Assembly (NCBI GenBank): GCA_934700615.1
Contig: CAKUXR010000011.1
Location: 1-64,000, forward strand
Reading direction: 5' to 3'
Source: an uncultured Bacteroidales bacterium
GTDB taxonomy: Bacteria > Bacteroidota > Bacteroidia > Bacteroidales > UBA932
Length of the DNA: 64,000 bases
The translations under genes were made by a program, and so were the position numbers. Under the pieces are notes generated by a model. It saw only the letters and a list, made by a program, of their open reading frames with translations, was not told the origin of the DNA and made no database searches. Positions 43,917-52,993 of the stretch are shown here, piece after piece; the first letter of the stretch is position 1; each line of letters starts with the position of its first letter.

Positions 43917-46247
43917 ATGATTTGCACGACAATACAGAATAAGACGATAGACGAAATCTATGCGATACTGGAAAGCGGGGATGTGGAAATGGCTGAAATC
44001 AGGCTGGACAGCTGCCCGCTGACCATGGATGAGATAGAAGAACTGTTTTCGACGTCGGATGTGCCGCTGGTCGCCACCTGCCGCATCAATGCCGTTAAAG
44101 AACGTCTGTCTCAGACACTTGCGGGACACACGCACGGAAACGGCACCCCACGGAATGTTCAGCATGGAACCCTTCAGGAAAACATTTCGGAAGACCTTCA
44201 GGTTGACCGGAACGGGACCTCATATGAAAACCGACAATGTCACGTGCAGGCCAGCCGGCAGGAAACCGGCAGTCACCAGCAGGACGACAGGAAACTTGAG
44301 ATGAAAGCCTCGCAGGAAGTCGAATCCAAACTGATAACGGCAATACACGCGGGAGCTGCATTTGTTGACCTGGAAATCGAAGCCCCTCCGATGATGTCCA
44401 AACGGCTCAGAAGAGAAACCAGGGAAAACGGAACCGTGTTCGTCAGATCATACCACGATTTTAATGGGACCGACTCGGCAGAAGCCCTTAAGGCATTGAC
44501 AGAAAAGTGTTTTGCCATCGGAGCCGACATTGCGAAAATAGTCACCATGGCCGCGCCATGCACAGGCGACAACCAGAGCGCAGACGTGGACCGGGTCCTC
44601 TCGCTCTATGACCACTTCGACCCTGCCAAACTCATCGCATTCGCAATGGGCGAAGCCGGAAAAACATCACGGATACAATGCCTGGCCAAAGGCTCTCCAT
44701 TTACCTATGCCTCACTGAATGAGGCAGATACCGCTGCCCCTGGACAAATGACGACCAGAGAAATGCGCGACATCGTATATGGGAATTGCGTCAATGTCAA
44801 TGCATACGGAATCGGCAATCCTGGCGGCTCCGGAACCGACGACGCGACAGGATCCTCCTCTGACATTGACAATGGCCCCGGCGCAGCCGAAATCCAGATG
44901 CCCTCATCCAAGAGCTTTGCACAGCGGGCGATAATCGCGGCAGCATTGGCAGAAGGAACGACTACATTGAACGGGTACTCCCCATGCGGCGACAACGAAT
45001 CAGCCATCTCCGTTGCCAGGGCCCTTGGCGCGGAAGTGACTGTAGGACTGGCATATAAAGAAGGGAAAGTAGCCAAGGACAGCTCGACATTGACAATAAA
45101 AGGACGCGGCGCGGCAGCATTGGAGCCGGAAACTATCAATGCCGGTGAGTCCGGACTTCTTGCACGACTGATGATTCCGCTGATGGCGGTGCTCGGCGAC
45201 GGAAACGCCACAGTGAGCGGCGAAGGGACATTGACAAGAAGGCCATTGAAAGGCGCCAGGGCCATCATGGGCGCATTCGGCGTCAGACTCGAAACCATTT
45301 CCGGGACAGGGCAGGAATCTTTCTCTGAAGTGCACGTGCCACTGACAATTTCCGGAAAACTCGAAGGCGGGAAAGTTACCGTATCAGGGTCAGGCGGATC
45401 GCAACTGATATCAGGCCTGCTTATGGCACTGCCTCTGTTACAGGAAGATACGGTCATCAGACTGACTGAGCCGAAGAGCATACCATACCTCTTCATAACA
45501 ATGGACGTGCTCAAGGCCTTCGGCGTGAAAATATGGTGCGACATGGAAGGCGGACCTGAATTCGCCGAGTCCCAGGACTGGAACGACTGCACCGAAATCG
45601 TATTGCACATCAAGGGCGGACAAAGCTACAAGGCCACGGACATGGACATCGAAGGCGACTGGAGTTCAGCAGCGAACTTCCTCGTTGCAGGAGCAATTTT
45701 CGGAAAGGTCAATGTCTCAGGTCTGGATACCAAGTCCCTGCAAGCCGACCTCTCCATAATGGATATCCTCATGGAAGCCGGAGCGAGCCTGTCCCAGATG
45801 GGCGACGACGATCCGCGCGGAGTAATCCACGTCCAGAAAGCCCCTCTCAATGCCTTTGACGTGGACGCGAACAATTGCCCCGACCTCTTCCCGATAGTTG
45901 CAATCCTGGCCGCATTCTGCCAGGGAACCAGCAAAATCGCAGGCGTGGGAAGACTTGCAAATAAGGAAAGCGACAGAGCTCAAGCGATATTGTCAATGCT
46001 GGTACAGCTTGGCGTAAAGGCCAGAAAATCAGGCGACAAGATGATAATCGAAGGCCATTCGCTGGCTCAGAGATGCCTCACCGGCCACCTTCTCAAAGGC
46101 GGAAACTATACCTCAAGCCATGACCACAGAATGGTAATGGCATTGAAAGTCGCGGAACTGGGCGCAGACGGACCGATAGTCATTGATGACATCGAATGTG
46201 TATCCAAGTCCTTCCCGACCTTCATGGAACTTTTCGGAAAACTGTAA
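43917..46247 (+). CDS. Fused type I 3-dehydroquinate dehydratase and EPSP synthase
   Basis: One chain carries two shikimate enzymes. Residues 1 to about 300 are a type I dehydroquinase (VEMAEIRLDSCPL, VATCR, catalytic His180 in SYHDFNGT, Schiff-base Lys207 in IAKIVTMA). Residues about 325-776 are EPSP synthase (MPSSKSFAQRAIIAAAL with Lys332, INAGESGLLARLM, GEGTLTRRPLKG, PDLFPIVAILAAF). The dehydroquinase half has an unusual polar insertion at about residues 66-135 (Gln/Asn/His/Thr-rich). The linker at about 300-325 is Gly/Asp/Ser-rich. A 10-codon open frame starting at 43910 overlaps the ATG. Next to aroC, 12 bp away. Confidence 0.94.
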   Translation: MICTTIQNKTIDEIYAILESGDVEMAEIRLDSCPLTMDEIEELFSTSDVPLVATCRINAVKERLSQTLAGHTHGNGTPRNVQHGTLQENISEDLQVDRNGTSYENRQCHVQASRQETGSHQQDDRKLEMKASQEVESKLITAIHAGAAFVDLEIEAPPMMSKRLRRETRENGTVFVRSYHDFNGTDSAEALKALTEKCFAIGADIAKIVTMAAPCTGDNQSADVDRVLSLYDHFDPAKLIAFAMGEAGKTSRIQCLAKGSPFTYASLNEADTAAPGQMTTREMRDIVYGNCVNVNAYGIGNPGGSGTDDATGSSSDIDNGPGAAEIQMPSSKSFAQRAIIAAALAEGTTTLNGYSPCGDNESAISVARALGAEVTVGLAYKEGKVAKDSSTLTIKGRGAAALEPETINAGESGLLARLMIPLMAVLGDGNATVSGEGTLTRRPLKGARAIMGAFGVRLETISGTGQESFSEVHVPLTISGKLEGGKVTVSGSGGSQLISGLLMALPLLQEDTVIRLTEPKSIPYLFITMDVLKAFGVKIWCDMEGGPEFAESQDWNDCTEIVLHIKGGQSYKATDMDIEGDWSSAANFLVAGAIFGKVNVSGLDTKSLQADLSIMDILMEAGASLSQMGDDDPRGVIHVQKAPLNAFDVDANNCPDLFPIVAILAAFCQGTSKIAGVGRLANKESDRAQAILSMLVQLGVKARKSGDKMIIEGHSLAQRCLTGHLLKGGNYTSSHDHRMVMALKVAELGADGPIVIDDIECVSKSFPTFMELFGKL

Positions 46248-46259
46248 ATCATAGACAAT

Positions 46260-47348
46260 ATGAACACATTCGGCAGAATATTCAGAGTCTCCATCTTCGG
46301 AGAATCTCATGGGAAAGCGATAGGGGTAGTGCTCGACGGAGTACGTCCTGGCCTGCCGGTGTCTGAATCGGACTTCATGCCGGACATCCTGAGGAGAAAA
46401 AGCGGTGCCAAAGGAACTACATCTAGACAGGAAACCGATGAACCTGAGATACTTAGCGGGGTGCTGGACGGCTTCACAACAGGCGCTCCCATGACCATAG
46501 TCTTCCGCAACGGGAATACCAGGCCGGATGACTATAAACAGTTCAAGGATGTTCCCCGTCCGGGCCATGCTGACTACACTGCCAATGCCAAGTGGCTGGG
46601 ATTCAATGACTCGCGTGGAGGAGGACACTTCTCCGGACGTCTTACCTTGCCTATAGTAGCGGCCGGAGTGGTCGCGAAGAAGATGTGTCCGTTCAATATC
46701 AACGCACGTCTTGTCGAAGTCGGAGGCGTGAGCCGTGAAGAGGCTCTACAGGGAAAGGTCAATGCCGGCAAACTGTCTGATTCCGAACTCTGGCGCGAGG
46801 TCCTGGACAAGGCCATCTCCGAGCGGGATTCTGTCGGAGGAATTGTGGAATGTACCGTTACGGGCCTGCCTGTTGGCCTTGGGGAACCGTTCTTCGACTC
46901 AGTAGAATCACTTGTCTCACATGCGATATTCTCCATCCCCGGAGTCCGCGGAATAGAATTCGGAGACGGATTCGCTGCCGCGAGAATGACTGGATCGGAG
47001 CACAATGACCCGCTGGATATACAGGAAAAGGTCAATGCCGGAGCAAATGCCGGAATCCACGGACAACATCTCATGTTCCGTCCGTCGAAAAATGGAGCGG
47101 GCGGGGTCAATGGCGGGATAACTAATGGCAATCCATTGATTTTCAGGGTGGCTTTCAAGCCGACATCCAGTATCGGAAAGACTCAGGAAACCATGAACGT
47201 GGCTACCGGACAGATGACGAGTCTGGAAATCGGCGGCCGCCACGATGCCTGCTTCGCCCTGCGCACCCCGCCAGTCGTCGAGGCAATGACTGCAATAGTT
47301 CTTGCCGACCTGCTTGGAGTGTCATTGTCAATGACTTCCGGACGCTGA
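46260..47348 (+). CDS. aroC: Chorismate synthase
   Basis: AroC makes chorismate from EPSP using reduced FMN without net redox change. The signature N-terminus (NTFGRIFRVSIFGESHGKAIGVVLDGVRPGLP), RPDDYKQFKDVPRPGHADYTANAKWLGFNDSRGGGHFSGRLT and the C-terminal GGRHDACFALRTPPVVEAMTAIVL are all conserved. 362 residues is standard. It follows aroDA by 12 bp in an operon. The basic FMN-binding and His residues are in place. Confidence 0.97.
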   Translation: MNTFGRIFRVSIFGESHGKAIGVVLDGVRPGLPVSESDFMPDILRRKSGAKGTTSRQETDEPEILSGVLDGFTTGAPMTIVFRNGNTRPDDYKQFKDVPRPGHADYTANAKWLGFNDSRGGGHFSGRLTLPIVAAGVVAKKMCPFNINARLVEVGGVSREEALQGKVNAGKLSDSELWREVLDKAISERDSVGGIVECTVTGLPVGLGEPFFDSVESLVSHAIFSIPGVRGIEFGDGFAAARMTGSEHNDPLDIQEKVNAGANAGIHGQHLMFRPSKNGAGGVNGGITNGNPLIFRVAFKPTSSIGKTQETMNVATGQMTSLEIGGRHDACFALRTPPVVEAMTAIVLADLLGVSLSMTSGR

Positions 47349-47389
47349 ACGGCAGCATTGACAACTTCCGAAACTTGCTGAACACTAAC

Positions 47390-47421
47390 TTTGCTACTGT
47401 CTTGTGAAAATGCTAACTTTG
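47390..47421 (+). promoter_or_regulatory. Consensus promoter of sufB
   Basis: TTTG (47390-47393) and TAACTTTG (47414-47421) are separated by 20 bases. The TTTG itself is the end of an upstream TAACTTTG (47386-47393), giving two overlapping promoter boxes. Confidence 0.75.
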
Positions 47422-47483
47422 TAAATTCGCAGTGCCGGGATTCCGGATTCGGGCGACTGCAACTTGTGATAGATTGTAACTAT

Positions 47484-48929
47484 ATGGACATTAACGAAGA
47501 AAAGGAACTTCTTCAGGATATAACGAAGAAAGAATATAAAGAAGGATTCGTCACCGACGTTGACCAGGACTTTATTCCCAAAGGCCTGAACGAGGACATC
47601 GTACGCATGATTTCTGAACGGAAAAGTGAACCACAGTGGCTGCTTGACTTCCGCCTGGACGCTTTCCGCAAGTGGCAGAAGATGGAAATGCCTGAATGGG
47701 GCCATCTGGACATGCCGCATATTGATTATCAGGATATTATATACTATGCTGCGCCTAAAAAGGATGCTGACAGGCCGAAGGAGATAGATCCGAAACTGGC
47801 AGAGACTTTCGACAAGCTCGGAATTCCTCTGAAAGAACGCGAAATCCTGGCGGGTGTGACAGCCGTGGATGCTGTATTCGACTCAGTATCAGTGGCTACG
47901 ACGTTCCGCAAGGAACTCGCCGAGAGGGGAATCATCTTCTGCTCGTTCAGCGAGGCCGTAAAAGAACATCCTGACATGGTGCGCAAATATCTTGCGACAG
48001 TCGTTCCGTCAGGCGACAACTACTTTGCGGCATTGAACTCAGCCGTTTTCAGCGACGGCTCATTCTGCTACATCCCGAAGGGCGTGCGCTGCCCGATGGA
48101 ACTCTCCAGTTATTTCCGTATCAATGCGAAGGGAACCGGCCAGTTCGAGCGTACTCTCATCGTTGCTGACGAAGGTTCGACATTGAGTTATATGGAGGGC
48201 TGCACCGCTCCTATGCGCGACGAGAACCAGCTTCATGCGGCTGTCGTGGAAATCATTGCACTGAAAGATGCAGATGTGAAATACAGCACGGTCCAGAACT
48301 GGTATCCGGGAGACGAAAACGGCAAGGGAGGAATCCTTAACCTCGTGACCAAGAGGGGAATATGTATGGAAGGCGCACATCTGTCATGGACTCAGGTTGA
48401 GACAGGATCCGCCATCACGTGGAAGTATCCGAGCACCATTCTCAAGGGAGACTACTCCTCATCAGAGTTCTATTCGGTCGCCGTGACCAACAACTACCAG
48501 CAGGCCGATACCGGAACGAAAATGATTCACGTCGGAAAAGGAACCAAGAGCCGCATTGTCAGCAAAGGAATCTCTGCCGGACACAGCCAGAACAGTTACC
48601 GCGGTCTCGTCAGAATGCTTCCTGGAGCAGCCGGAGCCCGAAATTTCTCGCAGTGCGACAGCTTGCTTATCGGTTCGCTCTGTGGGGCGCATACCTTCCC
48701 TGACGTCAGGAGCGACAATGCTACCGCCGTCGTCGAGCATGAGGCCACCACGTCCAAAATCAATGAAGACCAGCTCTTCTATTGCAACCAGCGCGGAATC
48801 GGCCCTGAGGATGCCGTAGGGCTCATTGTCAATGGCTATGCACGTGAGGTCCTGAGCAAACTGCCGATGGAATTTGCCGTCGAGGCTCAAAAACTTCTGC
48901 AGGTATCACTCGAAGGATCAGTGGGTTAG
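47484..48929 (+). CDS. sufB: Fe-S cluster assembly scaffold SufB
   Basis: SufB, with SufC and SufD, builds Fe-S clusters. ATG at 47484 (MDINEEKELLQDITKKEYKEGFVTDVDQDFIPKGLNEDIV) gives the usual N-terminus. Typical segments: FFSAVVPSGDNYFAALNSAVFSDGSFCYIPKGV, HLSWTQVETGSAITWKYPSTILKGDYSSSEFYSVA, and NCVCRSLMPNA-like C-terminus with YCNQRGIGPEDAVGLIVNGYARE. 481 residues, full length. In most Bacteroidota sufB, sufC, sufD are contiguous; here sufB is 7.5 kb from sufC-sufD, separated by pnuC and the thiamine operon. Confidence 0.95.
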   Translation: MDINEEKELLQDITKKEYKEGFVTDVDQDFIPKGLNEDIVRMISERKSEPQWLLDFRLDAFRKWQKMEMPEWGHLDMPHIDYQDIIYYAAPKKDADRPKEIDPKLAETFDKLGIPLKEREILAGVTAVDAVFDSVSVATTFRKELAERGIIFCSFSEAVKEHPDMVRKYLATVVPSGDNYFAALNSAVFSDGSFCYIPKGVRCPMELSSYFRINAKGTGQFERTLIVADEGSTLSYMEGCTAPMRDENQLHAAVVEIIALKDADVKYSTVQNWYPGDENGKGGILNLVTKRGICMEGAHLSWTQVETGSAITWKYPSTILKGDYSSSEFYSVAVTNNYQQADTGTKMIHVGKGTKSRIVSKGISAGHSQNSYRGLVRMLPGAAGARNFSQCDSLLIGSLCGAHTFPDVRSDNATAVVEHEATTSKINEDQLFYCNQRGIGPEDAVGLIVNGYAREVLSKLPMEFAVEAQKLLQVSLEGSVG

Positions 48930-49029
48930 CCGAGCTGGCAGACCCGCAAATCTCAACTCGGTTTTTATTGAAATCAACTGGTCTCAAATGATATACGTTT
49001 GGGACAGATAACGAATTGGAAATAAAATA

Positions 49030-49686
49030 ATGGACTGGATAAACTTTACATTGTTCACTATAGGAGGGGATACGCCCGTCCTGCTCATTGACCTGCTCAC
49101 ATCCATCGTGGGCCTCACATGCGTATTCCTTGCCGGACGAAATAGCAAATATAATTTCTGGGTGGGGTATCTTTACTCCCTTCTCCTGCTACTGATGTTC
49201 TGGAACAAGAACCTTTACGCTAACTTGCTCCTTCAGCCTATATCTTTGGGAATCAATGTCTTGGGGCATTACAGATGGACGCATCCCCGCAAAGACGAAC
49301 AGAGTTCGGAAGATAGCGGAGCTCTAAAAGTGACAATGCTCAGCTGGAAACAGCGTGCCATGGCTATCGCCTCAGTCTTCGTCATAGCGGCGGGATGGGG
49401 ATGGTTCATCAGCCTTGCAGGCAATGTCGTATTCCCTGGCAAGATTCCTTCAGACCCGATACCATATCTGGATGCCTGTGTGACAGTGCTTATCCTTGTC
49501 GCCCAGTTCCTCTCGGCCCTCAAGAAATGGGACTGCTGGATTGCATGGCTTCTGGTCAATGTCTTCCAGCTGGCTATGCATGTCTCTGTGGGACACGTCT
49601 TTATGCCGATTGTCTGTGGCCTCTACCTTATAAACGGAATTTGGTCACTTGTCACTTGGTCAGGCCTTTACAAGAAAAAAGCCTGA
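49030..49686 (+). CDS. PnuC-family vitamin transporter
   Basis: This is a SWEET-fold facilitator for nicotinamide riboside (PnuC), thiamine (PnuT) or riboflavin (PnuX). About six to seven transmembrane helices are visible, with LAGRNSKYNFWVGYLYSLLLLLMFW and the LLVNVFQLAMHVSVGHVFMPIVCGLYLINGIW region. The facing, convergent neighbours are thiamine genes, so thiamine specificity is plausible; the sequence alone does not decide, and I see no TPP riboswitch in its own leader. It follows sufB with a possible weak terminator (CCGAG..CTCGG, T-run near 48961) between. The leader also holds an 8-bp GTCTCAAA/TTTGGGAC hairpin (about 48984-49008). Confidence 0.85.
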   Translation: MDWINFTLFTIGGDTPVLLIDLLTSIVGLTCVFLAGRNSKYNFWVGYLYSLLLLLMFWNKNLYANLLLQPISLGINVLGHYRWTHPRKDEQSSEDSGALKVTMLSWKQRAMAIASVFVIAAGWGWFISLAGNVVFPGKIPSDPIPYLDACVTVLILVAQFLSALKKWDCWIAWLLVNVFQLAMHVSVGHVFMPIVCGLYLINGIWSLVTWSGLYKKKA

Positions 49687-49715
49687 CTATCAGTCAAGCT
49701 TCATAAGTCTGCAAA

Positions 49716-50300
49716 TCAGTCGAGAGCATTCATCAATGCTTTCAGGTATTCTGTCGGCGACTTTGCCTGCCAGAGCGCACCCAGAACGACCGCCCCGCCG
49801 AAGCCCATCGAGCGGATATCCGGAATGTGCTCCAGATTTACGCCGCCCAGCGCGAGTACCTTGTCGTCAATGATTCCCTCATCGGCAGCACGTTTTATGT
49901 CAATGCGGGAGTACGCAGCCCCGTAGCCTTCCTTGGAGATGCTGTCGTATATCGGGCTTAGAAACAGGTAGTTGCATCTTCCTTTATGCTCTGCCACCTC
50001 ATCTATACTATGACATGATCTGGAAATAGTGATGCCCTGTATATTCTCCGGGGCCTCCGGATTGCGCGAGTTCAGATGCACACCTCCCAGGGAAAACTTC
50101 TCCACAAGAGAAAAGCAGTCATGCAGGACAATGCGCCCATAATATTGATGGTCAATGTGTTGCAGCCAAACTGACAACTCGTCTTCCGAGGCCTTTGGCT
50201 TTCTCAGATGCAGCCGCTCCATACCGGAACGGAAAAGGTCATTGACAATATCGGTCTCGCCCTCGAAGAAGTCCGGGCGTGTTATAACTACAAGTTTCAT
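49716..50300 (-). CDS. Second thiamine phosphate synthase-like protein (ThiE/TenI type)
   Basis: A TIM-barrel protein of the ThiE/TenI family, 194 residues. LHLRKPKASEDELSVWL, LHDCFSLVEKFSLGGVHLNSRN and ALGGVNLEHIPDIRSMGFGGAVVLGALW follow the ThiE barrel, but the pyrophosphate-binding TKT/TTTK motif is replaced, so it may be a TenI-like isomerase or a diverged ThiE. It is the last gene of the thiamine operon, 15 bp after thiF. A second, more canonical ThiE lies upstream at 52994-53620. Confidence 0.8.
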   Translation of the reverse strand: MKLVVITRPDFFEGETDIVNDLFRSGMERLHLRKPKASEDELSVWLQHIDHQYYGRIVLHDCFSLVEKFSLGGVHLNSRNPEAPENIQGITISRSCHSIDEVAEHKGRCNYLFLSPIYDSISKEGYGAAYSRIDIKRAADEGIIDDKVLALGGVNLEHIPDIRSMGFGGAVVLGALWQAKSPTEYLKALMNALD

Positions 50301-50315
50301 TTTTTTTTGAGAAAA

Positions 50316-51029
50316 TCAGAACAGGTCAATGATATATGACTCCATCGTCCTCAGGTCAATGCTCCAGAGCTTTCCGATGAGCGGTTCACCGAATCCTGCA
50401 GCAATCTGAAGAACCTGATTGGCTTCCACGATGCCTGTTACAGCTGGGGTAATGCCCAGTACAGCCTTGCTTGGAGGAGTCATGGAAAGCAGTTCCTGCT
50501 CATCATACAAGTCCCTGTAGGAGTGGACTTTGCCATTGGCATCCGGCATTCCGAATACCGAGACCTGACCGTTCAGGCCCTGGATGCTGCCATAGACATA
50601 AGGCTTGCATAGCGAAAGGCAGGTATCATTGACAATGAATCTTGTCGCGAAATTGTCGCATCCATCGACGATGATGTCATAGCCGGAAATGATTTCTTCC
50701 GCATTGTCCGCCGTCAGGAAACAGTCATAGACATTGATTTTTACATTTCCGTTCAGGCGCTGGAGGCGTTTGCGGGCACATTCTACCTTGCTCATCCCGA
50801 TTTCGTCTTCGCTGTAGAGTGTCTGGCGCTGGAGATTCGATTCGCTTACTTTGTCGGCATCTATTATGCCCAGGGTGCCGATTCCGGCCGCTGTAAGGTA
50901 AGTTGCTATGGGTGAGCCTAATCCGCCGGCTCCGATTAGCAGAACTTTGGAAGCGGAGAGCCTTTTCTGACCCTCCGCACCAAGTTCAGGCAGCATAATC
51001 TGTCTGGAATATCTTTTTGTGAAATCCAT
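50316..51029 (-). CDS. thiF: Sulfur carrier protein adenylyltransferase ThiF
   Basis: ThiF adenylates the C-terminus of ThiS before sulfur transfer. ATP site VLLIGAGGLGSPIATYLTAAGIGTLGIIDADKVSESNLQRQ and the VDGCDNFATRFIVND loop place it in the ThiF/MoeB/HesA family. The C-terminal region has GVLGITPAVTGIVEANQVLQIAAG in the usual place, but the zinc-binding Cys-x-x-Cys pairs of classical ThiF/MoeB are missing (HSYRDLYDEQE at that point). No rhodanese domain. 237 residues. Between thiH and the second thiE-like gene. Confidence 0.9.
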   Translation of the reverse strand: MDFTKRYSRQIMLPELGAEGQKRLSASKVLLIGAGGLGSPIATYLTAAGIGTLGIIDADKVSESNLQRQTLYSEDEIGMSKVECARKRLQRLNGNVKINVYDCFLTADNAEEIISGYDIIVDGCDNFATRFIVNDTCLSLCKPYVYGSIQGLNGQVSVFGMPDANGKVHSYRDLYDEQELLSMTPPSKAVLGITPAVTGIVEANQVLQIAAGFGEPLIGKLWSIDLRTMESYIIDLF

Positions 51030-51042
51030 ATTCCTGAAGATA

Positions 51043-52176
51043 TTATTTCTTGAGATTCACAGTGTCGAAACTTGCGTCCCAGTCTTTCCAGACAGGTTCA
51101 CGTCCGAGTTCCCTCAGTCTTCTGTCGATTTCGGCGGCAGTCCTGTCGTCGCTGACGTGGAACTGCTCAAGTGACTGAGGATAAGTGTGATATCCACCCG
51201 GATCTGTCTTGCTCTCGGCACTCATCGTAGTGACTCCGAGGGTAGCCATGTTGTCCCTGATTTTGGCAGGTTCGCGCGTAGAGTAGGAAATATCCACGTC
51301 ATGGTCGAAGATTCGCATTGCGAAAGTCACCTGTGCGAGCTGCTTGTCTGTCATCACGCAGTTTGGCTCGAATCCGCCGTTTTCAGCCGGGCGCATACGA
51401 GGGAAATTGACACTGTATTTGGTTCTCCAGTAATGCTTCTGGAGATAACGCAGATGGTAAGCCATCATCGTTATATCAGTGCGCCATTCCTTTTCCAGAC
51501 CGATGAGGACACCCATTCCGATAGAATGGACGCCTGCCTGGCCCATACGATCAAATCCATTGCAGCGCCAGTCGAAATTGGCCTTCATTCCGCGAGGATG
51601 GTAAATGTTGTAATGTGCTCTGTTATATGTCTCCTGGAAGCAGATTACTCCATTCATTCCATGCTTGGTGAGTTCTGCGTAATCTTCTGCGGAGAGAGGC
51701 ATGACCTCGATTTTCAGATTCGAGAAATACTTCTTCGCGATGTCTAGGGCCTTTGCCAGATAAGGCACGCCGGCCTTCAGCGGATTCTCGCCGGTGACTA
51801 TCAGAAGGTTCTCGAATGGAGCCAGTTTCTTGATGGCCTTGTACTCATCCTCGCACTGTTCCGGAGTAAGGATTACCCTTTTCATCGGATTGCTTGCGTG
51901 GAATCCGCAATATACGCAGGAATTGATGCAGGAGTTGGTGATATAGAGCGGAATGAACATTGACATTGTCCTTCCGAATCTTTCCTCCGTGTATTTGCGG
52001 CTCAATGCCGCCATTGTCTCGAGGTACGGCTCAGCAGCAGGAGAAATCAATGCCATGAAGTCTTCCACATCGCAATGCTCTTTGCACAGAGCCCTTCTTA
52101 CATCATTGTCGGTTTTTGCGGCAATTCGGGCGGTTGTCTCGTCCCAATCTATTTTTGCCAGTTCATCTGTAAACAT
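51043..52176 (-). CDS. thiH: 2-iminoacetate synthase ThiH (radical SAM)
   Basis: ThiH cleaves tyrosine to dehydroglycine (2-iminoacetate) and p-cresol for thiazole synthesis. The radical-SAM cluster motif lies in YITNSCINSCVYCGFHASNP (Cys-x3-Cys-x2-Cys). Conserved VTGENPLKAGVPYLAKALDIAK, GMGVLIGLEKEWRTD, and the C-terminal ISYSTREPAKIRDNMATLGVTTMSAESKTDPGGY identify ThiH over related HydG/NosL. 377 residues is normal. It needs Fe-S clusters, which links it to the nearby suf genes. 12 bp from thiG. Confidence 0.96.
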   Translation of the reverse strand: MFTDELAKIDWDETTARIAAKTDNDVRRALCKEHCDVEDFMALISPAAEPYLETMAALSRKYTEERFGRTMSMFIPLYITNSCINSCVYCGFHASNPMKRVILTPEQCEDEYKAIKKLAPFENLLIVTGENPLKAGVPYLAKALDIAKKYFSNLKIEVMPLSAEDYAELTKHGMNGVICFQETYNRAHYNIYHPRGMKANFDWRCNGFDRMGQAGVHSIGMGVLIGLEKEWRTDITMMAYHLRYLQKHYWRTKYSVNFPRMRPAENGGFEPNCVMTDKQLAQVTFAMRIFDHDVDISYSTREPAKIRDNMATLGVTTMSAESKTDPGGYHTYPQSLEQFHVSDDRTAAEIDRRLRELGREPVWKDWDASFDTVNLKK

Positions 52177-52188
52177 TTCCGACCTCCT

Positions 52189-52968
52189 TTATTCTTCGTC
52201 AAGGAAGGCTGTGAGCGGTGAACTTGCCTCTGCGACAAACATATCGCTCTGGGCGCCGAGTCCTGCTTCATAAGCCATTCTTCCGGCTTCAACAGCATTC
52301 TTGAATGCAACAGCCATTGCGACAGGGTCACCTGCGACAGCGATTGCTGTATTGACGAGACATGCGGAAGCTCCCATTTCCATCGCTTCGGCAGCATGGC
52401 TTGGCGCTCCGATGCCGGCATCTACGATGACAGGAACAGTGGCCTGCTCGATGATGATGCGGAGGAAGTCTCTGGTCTGCAATCCTTTATTGGTCCCGAT
52501 AGGGGCGCCGAGAGGCATCACTGTAGCTGCACCTGCCTCCTCGAGATGTTTACAAAGAGTCGGGTCGGCCTGGCAGTATGGAAGCACTACGAATCCGAGT
52601 TTGACAAGCTGTTCTGTAGCCTTGAGGGTCTCGATAGAGTCCGGAAGAAGATATTTAGGGTCCGGATGGATCTCGAGTTTGAGCCAATTTGTGCCGAAGG
52701 CCTCACGTGCCATCTGGGCAGCGAAAACAGCCTCTTCTGCGTTTCTTACGCCGGATGTGTTAGGAAGAAGCTGGATGCCCGGATGTGTAATGTGGCTGAG
52801 CATGTCATCTTCCTTGTCTGCGAGTTCAACTCTTTTCATTGCAAGAGTCACCATTTCGGTGCCTGATGCGAGGATGGCTTTCTCCATCAGAGTGTTGGAA
52901 TTGAATTTTCCAGTTCCGAGAAACAGTCGGGAATTGAATTCCTTTCCTGCAATAATCAATTTTTCCAT
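52189..52968 (-). CDS. thiG: Thiazole synthase ThiG
   Basis: ThiG combines deoxyxylulose phosphate, iminoacetate and ThiS thiocarboxylate into the thiazole. The Lys of the Schiff base lies in LKLEIHPDPKYLLPD (WLKLEI), and GTGKFNSNTLMEKAILASGTEMVT and APIGTNKGL..RDFLRIIIEQATVPVIVDAGIGAPSHAAEAMEMGA are family hallmarks. 259 residues. Operon position between thiE and thiH. Confidence 0.97.
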   Translation of the reverse strand: MEKLIIAGKEFNSRLFLGTGKFNSNTLMEKAILASGTEMVTLAMKRVELADKEDDMLSHITHPGIQLLPNTSGVRNAEEAVFAAQMAREAFGTNWLKLEIHPDPKYLLPDSIETLKATEQLVKLGFVVLPYCQADPTLCKHLEEAGAATVMPLGAPIGTNKGLQTRDFLRIIIEQATVPVIVDAGIGAPSHAAEAMEMGASACLVNTAIAVAGDPVAMAVAFKNAVEAGRMAYEAGLGAQSDMFVAEASSPLTAFLDEE

Positions 52969-52993
52969 TTCAATTTGTTTTATGTCGAAGCTC

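Noticed and set aside
48930..49029. A TPP riboswitch before pnuC
   Set aside because: None of the aptamer elements (CTGAGA, ACCTGA, AGATAATGC-type) occurs; only small hairpins are seen.
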